DNA from: Saccharum officinarum
Lineage: Eukaryota; Streptophyta; Magnoliopsida; Poales; Poaceae
DNA length: 64,000 nucleotides
Assembly (NCBI GenBank): GCA_020631735.1
Contig: CM036209.1
Coordinates: 4,563,451 to 4,627,450, forward strand
Direction: 5' to 3'
In this document: positions 43,779 through 53,820 of the stretch, in pieces
Position numbering within the stretch: the stretch's first letter is position 1
Layout: each line of letters opens with the position of its first letter
The notes under the pieces: generated by a model
The model's database searches: none
What the model was told of the DNA's origin: nothing
What the model saw: only the letters and a program-made list of their open reading frames with translations
Program-made: the position numbers and the translations under genes

Positions 43779-44853
43779 GTGACTGAGGCTGGACTCTCGT
43801 CAGCTTCTGTGCACGCTCTTTCTTTCGGTAACCTAACCATGCATCCTACATGTTCAGTCTCAGGTTTCTCACTTTCATTTGCTACACGCGTACTGTAGCT
43901 GCTAAAAATAAAATGTGAACTGATTAATTGGTCGTTGAATTAAAAAAAAAGGCAAGTCTTGCGAAGGTGTTCCCATCGAAATATTGGATGACGATGCTGA
44001 TCTGTCTTGTAGGAAAGCTTGCAGTCCTTTGTTGTGGGCACATGTGCGTCAGCCATGACGACCTTGCAGAATAATGAATGCTCAAGTGGGACCTTCAGCT
44101 TCTAACTGTTATCTACTCGATCGGTGGGTAATTAACAATGCAAGCTAGAAAAAAAAAGTTGTTACTCACTACCCATAAGACTATACGTGGCCAAGCGAAC
44201 CACAGGGCACTGGCATAGGCACGGCACTATGCGGCACTATGCGGCACGATAGCTTAGCCGTGCCGACGTTACAACCCAGCACGACACTATAGGAGGCAAG
44301 TCGTGCCGTGCCTTGCTGCTAGGCATGGCACTGGGAGGCTAGCCGTGCCGTGCCGTGCTGCTAGGCACTCGTGCGTGCCCGCTGCTGGCCCTAGCCTGCC
44401 ACGCCGCCGTGGGTCGTCGTCGGGCAAGTAGCCGTGCGCCCTGCGACGTTGTTGTGTGCTCGTCAGCTAGTGTCGTCACTGCACGCCCGTCACACCGCTG
44501 CACCACGCAGTCACCCGTCCGCAATGCCGCCACGCCACGCCGCAGACCTCGCACCGACATCGTCACCCAGGCCATCGCTGCAGATCTCATCGACCTAGGG
44601 AGCAAAGGGGGTGCTGGGCAGGGCAGGTTGGGGTGGGCTGGTGGTGGTGGCCGTGGTTGAGGAAGGTGAGGGCGGAGGGGGCAGCACTGCTCGGGAGGTG
44701 CGAGGTCGCGTGGAGATGCCACGGGGGAAACGGGGAGGAACGACGGCCTGGGGAGCGAGCGGCGTGCTAAGGAAATGAAAGGGAACAAGAGAGAGGAGGA
44801 AGTTAGGGTTTGGGGAGGGAGAGATGCTTATATACTGATATCTAATGGATGTG
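43779..44853. other. Repeat-rich spacer, no gene called
   Basis: At 44190-44380 the sequence is built from gccgtgcc/ggcacggcac repeats of transposon type. GC-rich frames at 44339-44788 (both strands) are compositional. RE3 inserted at 44854. Confidence 0.45.
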
Positions 44854-45486
44854 TGTCACACCCATTTTTAAGGACAAAAATAGGATGCATAAAAGACTCA
44901 TGTGCGCCCCAGGAAACAGTCGCACACATAAGTTGACAATTTACAAAGTATCATCACAGTGCTTATTACATAACGAATAAATATTTAAGACATAGTCTTG
45001 AACGATAGGTAATAATAACTAATAGTAATTCTTCAGCGGAAACTCCACACAGGGACACGGTTGACTGGTTGACACCAAGACTAGTACTCATTCCGATAAT
45101 CTTCCTCTATATCTTCATCTGTTATGGTGGAAATAGCAAGGGTGAGTCCATATCGAACTCAACAAATATAACACAGGGTTCATGAGGCTCAAAAAGGCTA
45201 GACATTGTTTAACTGCGTTTAGCTTTTAATCATATATTAGCAATTGAGTAGCATCAAGATAAACCGCTTCCCATTAAAGAACCAATGATCAATTGTAATA
45301 AGGATAATGAATAGCATTAACATGAGCAAATAATAATCAATAATAATTAAGCATGATATAGCAGTTATGATCAACTATTCCATCAGAATCTCCAAGGCCG
45401 CTCGTGTCCGTGAGCACGGCTAGTATACCAGTTTTTAACTCTGCGCAGAGGTGTACACTTTCACTGTGAGTCATGATTTCCAAATG
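44854..45486 (-). repeat. RE3 3' LTR, truncated
   Basis: Collinear with 48264-48898 from tgtcacaccc to catgatttccaaatg, then diverges into an 18-bp filler and gag sequence. Confidence 0.82.
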
Positions 45487-45499
45487 CATGGGTTTGCAA

Positions 45500-46664
45500 G
45501 GCCCAAAAAGAACAGTTGCGGGAGTGGAATGTACATTGAACATACCAATCATAACTTCTGGTGCATCATGAGCTGTATCAGAAGACACGTGATTCACCCT
45601 TCCAGTACCAGATTGCCTCTGGTTGCTCTTCTGGCTCTGAGGAGTCTGCTGGTTCTGCTTCTCAGGACAATGGTAAGACATATGCCCCTCTTTACCACAG
45701 ACAAAGCATCTAGTAGGCGTGCTGGGAGCACTATTCTTCATGGGGGTAACATTGGAATTTCCAGTACGAGGAGTCTGTTGCCCAGTCTGCTGATACTGTT
45801 GACGCTGTGGATATGATGAACGCTGTTGTGACTGATTACTTTGCCAATTCTGGGACCACCTCTGATTCGGATTACGATTCCACTGGCTAACCGGTCCCTG
45901 AAACTTCTGATGGAAACCATGCTGAGGATTCGTGCGTTGACGGTTGTTGCTTCCTGAGCTTTGTACCTTCATCTTCCTCTTCCTGTCCATCTCTCTGCGC
46001 TCATTATCAAGCACAATAGCTTTATTTACCAGCTCTTGAAAACTAGCATAGTTGTTCCCCTTCAACTGCAAGCGAAGATCATAATAAATTCCCTTTAAGA
46101 AAAGACGCTGCCTGTCTGCATCTTCCCTCACTTCATTAGGAGCATAGCGAGCCAACTGGGTGAACCTGTCATGATATTCACTAACGCTCATCTGTCCCAT
46201 CCTAAGGTTTCTGAATTCTTCCTGCTTCAGCTCAATTATACCTTCAGGAATATGACGAGCTCGAAAATCTCTAACAAACTCATTCCAAGTGATAGGAGGA
46301 GCATTGTCAGGGCGTGCAGCTTGATACGACTCCCACCAAGTCTGAGCTGTCCCCTGTAACTGACCAGATGCATATAACACCTTCTCCATATCATTGCATT
46401 GGGCTATATTCAGCTGTTTCTCCACTGCCCTCACCCAATCATCTGCCTCTAAAGGATCAGCAGCATGAGAAAACACTGGAGGGCGTCCCTTCAAAAATTC
46501 CCCACGCTTATCCCTCACTTGCACAGGCGGTGGTCCTCCTGCAGGAGGATTGTTCTGCATGTGCTGCATAAACATCTGCATCATCTGGTTCTGAGTTTGC
46601 ATGAGTTCCTCCATAGTAATGGGTTAACACCTCCATGACCTCTACCACGTCCTCTGCCTGACAT
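45500..46664 (-). pseudogene. gag: RE3 Gag, gypsy type, with truncated 3' end
   Basis: The main frame starts MEELMQTQNQMMQMFMQHMQ (46614). It contains the retrotransposon gag region (DWVRAVEKQLNIAQCNDMEK, then AQTWWESYQAARP and FRNLRMGQMSVSEYHDRFTQ), a Gln-rich linker and one CCHC knuckle CFVCGKEGHMSYHC. A typical start MSGRGRGRGHGGVNP lies at 46664, one base out of frame, so the true N terminus is frameshifted. After VHSTPATVLF, where the protease DSG motif should follow, the sequence jumps into LTR and the frame runs to 45337 through nonsense residues. Gag would form particles; without Pol it cannot retrotranspose alone. Confidence 0.78.
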
Positions 46665-47369
46665 CTGTTTCAAAAAACACAGAAGATGAAATTCAGTACG
46701 GTCCGAGATGACGTATTCAATAGATAAGCAAAATCTGATTTTTCTGGGCGAACTCCAATTTCAGAAACTCAGTAAAACTGTCATATCTCGAGCTACAGAC
46801 GTCCAATTCAGATGATCTTTACATGGTTGGAAAGCTTACAAAATTATCTACAACTTTTATTCACAACACTTTTTCTGATTCTGTCAATAAATTGGCCAAA
46901 AACTGAACTTAACCCAAACTGTTTCAGAATTCTAGACTGTACAGTAACTCCAACTTGGAACAGGTATATCTCTTAGCTCTTAATAGATAATAAGGTGATT
47001 CTTGCAGAGTTGGAAAGATACAGAAGTCTAATTATTCCCAGTAAAATTTCTTAAATTTCTCATGAACGGATTTTAAGTTATTTCTAAAACATCCCAGACT
47101 GATCCAAAAATCAGCAAAGGACAGAACTAAGTTAACCTCATATTCAACTAATATATTTTGATCAAACTTAATATTCTTAACCATGGAACTTGTAGGCATG
47201 TCTACAAAACTCCAGCACACATTACAAAGATCCAAATCACACATTATCATAATAACAATCCATCAATTACACAATTGTTCACACCACAAACTGACTCTTA
47301 AAACAATCCAAACTTAAAATTAACTCGTAACTACTATCATTCCTATTACATAGGGATTTTTTCTATTTC
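46665..47369 (-). other. RE3 spacer between the upstream ORF and gag
   Basis: Noncoding AT-rich sequence with no long frame on either strand. Confidence 0.5.
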
Positions 47370-48074
47370 CTAATTAAGCTTCTCATAAATCTTGGGATGA
47401 CCTAACTCCGCCCTTAATTGGTCAATCTCCTTATAAGCTTGCTCCTTAAGTTCTTTTTCCTTCAGCAACTCATCCTTCAAATCCACCTCATGGAGAGCCA
47501 ATTCACGAGCTAATCCCACCGTAGCTTGTAAAGTCAAGGAGGAATCATCTGCAAGCGGCACGGTCCAAATACCCTTGTCATGTAAGAAACAAGGAAAATG
47601 CCGGAGTGCACCCTTTAACGTCTTGTCCGAGCGTAGACCATGGTAGTAAATAAATGCATTGAAAGCAACATCCTCCATGCTTGTCTCCACGGTTGCCCGG
47701 CTCACTCTGGTAATGAACTTTAACTCCACCTTAGACTCCTTAGTGGTAGGATCCCTTTTCTTAACCCATAACTCCGTTTCCCAATAGGAATCCATCCATG
47801 GATGACTATACTCTGCACTACGATACTCCAACGTAGCTTCCCAGTCGTAGTAGTAGTTGTCCAAGGTTCTTGTCAACATGTCATGGAAGAAAGCATCAGC
47901 TTTAGGAACCATAATATGAAGCTTCGTAGTCTACCCCATAACTACATTCTCCATTGGTGTATCACCAACTCTTGATTCAGCATCAGATAGCTCTTGATCA
48001 CCATCTTCATACGGCTCCTGAGGTTTGAAACGGGCAACGTACTGTGCAGCTGACAGACGAGGATAAGGAGGCAT
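47370..48074 (-). pseudogene. RE3 extra ORF upstream of gag (orf0-like), with internal stop
   Basis: Starts MPPYPRLSAAQYVARFKPQE 174 bp below the primer site and meets a TAG at codon 48 (47933-47931). The same frame then continues TTKLHIMVPKADAFFHDMLT, through DNYYYDWEATLEYRSAEYSH, to a coiled-coil end (LKDELLKEKELKEQAYKEID) and a stop at 47370. Grass gypsy elements such as rice RIRE3 and RIRE8 are known to carry an extra ORF at this place; its function is unknown. Confidence 0.7.
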
Positions 48075-48247
48075 CTATAAGATTTAGACATAGATTAGAT
48101 AGAATCAATGTATTTTCGCAATAGAATAAAGTAGAGGAAGCATAAAACTTTAGTAATTAACAAGATGAAAAGAGGAAGCATGAATTAAGTGAAGTATGGA
48201 TGCTATTAACGACCATTCTAACTAGGCTCGCGTCCTACAGTCAACAC

Positions 48248-48260
48248 GGCTCTGATACCA
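48248..48260 (-). other. RE3 primer binding site
   Basis: On the minus strand TGGTATCAGAGCC, three bases from the LTR, complementary to the 3' end of initiator Met-tRNA. Confidence 0.85.
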
Positions 48261-48263
48261 ATC

Positions 48264-49557
48264 TGTCACACCCATTTTTAAGGACAAAAATAGGATGCAT
48301 AAAAGACTCATGTGCGCCTCAGGAAACAGTCGCACACATAAGTTGACAATTTACAAAGTATCATCACAGTGCTTATTACATAACGAATAAATATTTAAGA
48401 CATAGTCTTGAACGATAGGTAATAATAACTAATAGTAATTCTTCAGTGGAAACTCCACACAGGGACACGGTTGACTGGTTGACACCAAGACTAGTACTCA
48501 TTCCGATAATCTTCCTCTATATCTTCATCTGTTATGGTGGAAATAGCAAGGGTGAGTCCATGTCGAACTCAACAAATATAACACAGGGTTCATGAGGCTC
48601 AAAAAGGCTAGACATTGTTTAACTGCGTTTAGCTTTTAATCATTTATTAGCAATTGAGTAGCATCAAGATAAACCGCTTCCCATTAAAGAACCAATGATC
48701 AATTATAATAAGGATAATGAATAGCATTAACATGAGCAAATAATAATCAATAATAATTAAGCATGATATAGCAGTTATGATCAACTATTCCATAAGAATC
48801 CCCAAGGCCGCTCGTATCCATGAGCACGGCTAGTATTCCAGTTTTTAACTCTGCGCAGAGGTGTACACTTTCACTGTGAGTCATGATTTCCAAATGAGTG
48901 GGGAGATCAAGCCCAAACACCCGAGAACCATATAAAGCCACTCAAAAGTTCGTCTAACAAGTTAGGGCCATTAGATTCACTCGGCAGGCAGATGTAGAAC
49001 CCCTCTTCCCTGTGGCACAACAACCGCAGCCTATACACACTAGGCCAGGGGCTCGCACTACACCCAACGTGGCAAGCCATTCTTACGCCATTTAAGGTAA
49101 CCTCTAACAAGCTAGAAAAGGTCTCTTGAACAACTAAAGCCAGAGCCATATAGCCCTCACAGCTATACTGTATATCCCGGTTATCACTTACAGATAAGTC
49201 CTTATGGAGAGAAACCAAAGCATCAAAATAATACACATGCTCTAGCTCCCTTTTAACAGTAATAAAATCATCTTAATAGTTGATTGCTTAATCCATTAAT
49301 CAAATTACAAGATCATTGTTCTTAGTTTAAGCACTAGTAGTAGCTACCCATATGCATTCCCAAGGTTGACAAGGAATCAAGATAACAATCACTAAGTTAT
49401 AATCTCTAAGGTTGTCAAGGTAAGCACATGCATATGTATGACAATTCAATGTATAGGTAACAAGGATAGTCCTGTGTTATACTTGCCTTGATCAAAATTC
49501 TCCAAGTGATACTGCTGACTTGGCTCAAAGTAATACTCCGAATCGTCCAGATACTGC
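48264..49557 (-). repeat. RE3 5' LTR, interrupted by RE2
   Basis: Begins next to the primer site and runs to the RE2 insertion point. The first 630 bp match the truncated partner. Confidence 0.8.
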
Positions 49558-51534
49558 TGAAAGTCCTATGTTTGGTGTTGGTAATTAGTGACAATGCCTA
49601 AGTACTAATCCTATGCCTAAGTTGTATGTAGCATATGAGGATTAGTACACTCCAAGGTTGGTGGCAAGATGGACATGGTGATCATGATGGCCACACTTGG
49701 ATTTGGACGCAACCCTATGTGATCAAGGCAAAGGTATATGCTTAAGGGTTGTGTTTTAGTAACTAAGACACCTAGTGGGTGTGGTTACATTATAGGATAG
49801 ATAGCCGTACTATAAAGAGGGGAATGACGTGGCTATTGAACTCCTAAGTGCCTCTAGATGTGCATTTCATGATCATATGCATTTGGATAGAACTAATATC
49901 GCCTCGAAAAATGATTGTGAAAATGCTAACACACTCACACATGATGAAGATCACTTGGTGGTGTTAGCACGTTTACGAAGGCGGTGGAGTTTGAGCGGTA
50001 GAGAGGGTTTGGGATCCTCTCTCCCTCCCGCCGAGCTTGCGAGGCGGGATTCAGGCGTTTTTGAGAAGTTGAAACGACTATTTTCCACTACGCCGGAAGT
50101 CCGGAAAAGAAACGGAGGCGAACAGAGGTTACAGAGGTGACCGGACGCTGAACCGGACGCGGTCCTTGCATGACCGGACGTGTCCAGTCAGTGTTCAGTG
50201 TCTGCGCGTTTTTCAGTTCGATGATCGGACGCGAGGCGCGTCCGGTCACTGATGATCGGACGCGTCCGGTCGTTCAGGGAGCTTACTGGACTCTAACCGG
50301 ACGCTGTCACTGTCGCGTCCGGTCATTTTCTTCAGCGCGTCCGGTCACTGTTTCGTTGAGCGCTGCTCAGGCGACCAGCGTGTCCGGTCCTTCACGGGAC
50401 CAGCGCGTCCGGTCGTTCCCGGCGCATCCGGTCAGTTAGGCCAGCGCGTCCGGTCGTTGCTTCGCAGTTAGCCGTTGGGCGACCAGCGCGTCCGGTCGTT
50501 TGGACCAGCGCGTCCGGTCAGTACTTCATGAGTTAGCCGTTGGGCGACCGGCGCGTCCGGTCAGTTGGACCAGCGCGTCCGGTCAGCCCGATTTCGGCTG
50601 TTTAAGTTTCTAACGGCTATATTCGAAGGGGTACGTCTATAAATACTCGTTGGCCGGCTCAAGGCTCTCTCTCTCGAACATTTGACATACTTGTGAGCAC
50701 TTTGAGCTAAGCAACTCCCCTCCCACTCATCTCTCTTGTTTCTTTGCTTATTCGAAGTGAGATTGAGTGATCCAAGTGCATTTGCATTGTGAGATTGCAT
50801 CTAGTTGGCACTTGGTGGTTGATTTGCTGCGGGATTCTTGTTTCTCTTGGTGGTTGCCGCCACCTAGACGGCTTGGAGCAGCTTGGAGTCATTGGCAAGA
50901 GTTGGTGATTGTTCTTGGCCACCTTCGGTGATTGTGAGGGGTTTGTGCCGACCTCGGCGAAGCGCCAAAGGCAACATTAGTATATTGCTCGTGTCATTGC
51001 AACCTTTTGCCATTTGGTAGGTTCTTGTGGCGCCTTTTGAGAGGCTCGGTGTGTGACCGATTAGCCACCGAACCACGTGGTGAAGAGGGACACAACGGGG
51101 ACTAGCGTGCCGGCAAGCACGTGAACCTCGGGATAAATCTTCGTGTCATCACTTTCATATTGTGATTGATTGATCCCGGTGTTCGGTTATCTTGGTATTC
51201 ATTGTTGATCATATTGGTTGGCTCAATACTTCGCCCCTCGGTGATACCCTCCTAACTCAACTCCACATTACTTTCTTAGTTATCTTTGCTAGCTAGTTAG
51301 CTTTGCTAGAGTAGCTTCTTTGTGTAGCTTGCTAGTTGTAGTTTCCTTCTCGGTTTGACTTGTGCGGTTGAGTGCAATTACTAGAATTGTGAATTGGTTA
51401 GGTGGCTTGCAAACACCTCGTAGGCTAAGCAAAACTCGCATCTCGCTATTTGTTTATTGATAAACTTGTTTAGCTTGTCTTTGTAGAAAATTTTAATAGG
51501 CTATTCACCCCCCTCTAGCCATCAAGACCTTTCA
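49558..51534 (+). repeat. RE2 5' LTR
   Basis: 1977 bp. TATA box tataaata at 50638-50645, with the CpG motif array at 50139-50586 just upstream. Confidence 0.9.
50139..50586 (+). promoter_or_regulatory. CpG-rich motif array in RE2 5' LTR
   Basis: At least ten exact GCGTCCGGTC motifs in about 450 bp, ending some 50 bp above the TATA box at 50638. Confidence 0.75.
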
Positions 51535-51536
51535 AG

Positions 51537-51550
51537 TGGTATCGAAGCCG
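51537..51550 (+). other. RE2 primer binding site
   Basis: TGGTATCGAAGCCG two bases after the LTR; matches the Met-tRNA primer pattern with more changes than in RE1. Confidence 0.7.
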
Positions 51551-51588
51551 TGGTCACCGTTTGTAAGGCTTAACAACCTCGGTGTAAG

Positions 51589-53778
51589 ATGGCTCAAGTT
51601 ATGTTCAATCATGTTAATGGCAAGCCTCCATTCTTTGATGGCGTCTCTTCCTTTGATCATTGGAAAAGAAAGATGAAGCAATATCTAGGCAATATACATG
51701 AGAAGGTTTGGGATGTGACCAAAGAAGGATACGTCATTCTTGATGAGGAAAACCTCACTCCCAATGACCGCATCAACAAATAATGCAATACGGCGGCACT
51801 TGACATAATCTATCGTGCCATTGATGATAAAGTATTTGAGCAAATCAAAGATCTTGAAAAGGCAAATGAGCTTTGGATAAGGCTTGAAGAAACATATGAA
51901 GGTACTTCAACGGTAAAAAGTGCCAAACTATATATGCTCAAGGACAAGTTCTCCACATTCAAGATGAAGGATGATGAATCCATCCCGGAGATGTTCTATA
52001 GGCTCCAAGTCATTGTCAATGATCTCAAGGGGCTTGGGGAGAAGGTTGAGGACAAGGACTTCTCACACAAGTTCTTGATGTGCTTACCCAAGAAGTTTGC
52101 CACCTTGAGAAGAATGATCTTTAGAGAGGGATTGGACAAGGTCAAACCAACCAATGTGCTTGGAGATATAATGACCGATGCCCAATACAATGATGATGAA
52201 GATGAGGTAGAAGAGAAGAAGGAGACCAAGGTCAAGCAAGAGAAGCCCATTGCATTCAAGGCTTCATCCTCTAAGGGCAAGAGCAAGGTAGAAAGTGATG
52301 ATGATGATCCATTCGATGATGAGACCATGGCCCTCCTTGTGCACAAGATGGGAAGGTTCATGAAGAAGAAAGGATATGGGGCAAGGAAGAGGAGAGACAC
52401 TATAAAGGCAAAGACCCTTTGCTACAATTGCAATAGCCCCGATCACATAGTGGCGGATTGCCCCTATGAAGATAAGAGATTTCATAATGGGGACTTGAAG
52501 CTCAAGAAGAACAAGAAGGATAAGAAAGAGAATGAGAAGAAAGCAAAGAAGAGCTTCACTTTCAACAAGAAGAAGAAGGGTGGTGGTTATGTAGTCACTT
52601 GGGATAGTGACAACTCCGATAGTGATGATGATGAAAGCTCTAGTGATGATGAGAGGATCACTCGACGAGCCACTGCAAACATCGCCCTCTCCAACAAGCC
52701 ATCCATCTTCGATACTACATCAACATGCCTTATGGCCAAGCCTACCAAGGTAAAACATGATGATAGTGATGATGATTCTTGTGCTAGTGATGATTGTAGG
52801 AGTGATGATGAGGAGGATGAGGACTACTCCAAGGATGATCTATTAGGCATAATAGATCAAATGAGCAAGGGCTACAAGAGGACAACCAAGAAATACAAAA
52901 TCTTGGAACAAGAGCTCATTGCCAAGAGCAATGAAAATGATGCCTTGATGGAGGAGCTTGTTGCTCTCAAAAAGAGTAAGGAGTGCAAAGGAATTGAACA
53001 AGAGCTCAAAGCTCTTAGTAAATCCTTTGATGAGCTAGAGGCTTCTCGTGAGTGTCTAAAGGAAGACCACGAGGATCTTGAAATTGCTCACACTAGGCTT
53101 AAGGAAGCCCACTCCACTCTACTTGAGCTCATTAAGGAAAAGGACCTTAAGTTGGAAAAGTTCATGAAGGAAGCTAAGGAGGAGCAAGTGATTGTCACTT
53201 GTGATATTGGACTAACATGTGATATTATTGATGATTCTTTATTTGTTAGTCCTACTAATGCTTCATGTAACTCATCATCATCCACCACAACCAACTCTAC
53301 CTCTACTACTAGTGATTCATCACTTGTGGTTGAGACTCTCAAGAGAGAGGTGGATGATCTCACCCGCGCATTAGGCAATGCCTATGGTGGGGATGCCCGC
53401 TTGCTAAAATGCTTGGGTAGCCAAAGGTTCTCTCTTAACAAAGAGGGATTAGGCTATACTCCCAAGAAGGGAAAGGCAGCCTTTGCTACTCCAAAGCCTC
53501 GCTTTGTGAAGGGCAATGGTCGTTATTGCAATAGATGCAAGCAAGTTGGGCATCTAGAGATTAATTGCAATAAAATGAATAAGAACAAGAAAAATGCTAA
53601 TGTACCTTACATTCCTTTTGATTCTTGTTATGTGCTTACCAAGGGTGAGAAAGGTGTGCATGCTAGGTTTGTTGGTACACCAATTGTGGGCCCAAAGAAG
53701 AAGGCCATTTGGGTACCAAAGAGCTTAGTGACTAACCTCCAAGGACCCAAGCAAGTATGGGTACCTAAAAGACATTAA
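51589..53778 (+). pseudogene. gag: RE2 Gag with a premature stop
   Basis: Same protein as RE1 Gag. Codon 65 is TAA (51781-51783) where RE1 has CAA. Beyond it the frame is open to 53778, with the CCHC knuckle CYNCNSPDHIVADC and an intact second knuckle CNRCKQVGHLEINC near the C terminus. A downstream Met at 51934 could start a shortened Gag lacking about 115 residues. Confidence 0.85.
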
Positions 53779-53820
53779 ATTGTTTTGTAGGTAAATTACA
53801 AGGCCGGAGGAAGGCATTGG

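Larger units (their letters stand above)
44854..49557 (-). mobile_element. RE3: deleted Ty3/gypsy-type LTR retrotransposon
   Basis: On the minus strand: 5' LTR (48264 to at least 49557), primer site, a gag-upstream ORF, gag, then an abrupt junction into the 3' LTR (44854 to about 45486). Protease, reverse transcriptase, RNase H and integrase are missing. The LTR starts TGTCACACCC in plus orientation. The 3' LTR lacks its U3 part. Shared LTR sequence differs at roughly ten positions in 630 bp by eye. The outer end of the 5' LTR is split by RE2 and lost in the gap, so the target duplication cannot be checked. Confidence 0.82.

Noticed and set aside
44339..44788. 149-codon minus frame, Pro/Arg-rich
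   Set aside because: Lies in gccgtgcc-type repeats, with a competing plus frame of similar length; no domain.
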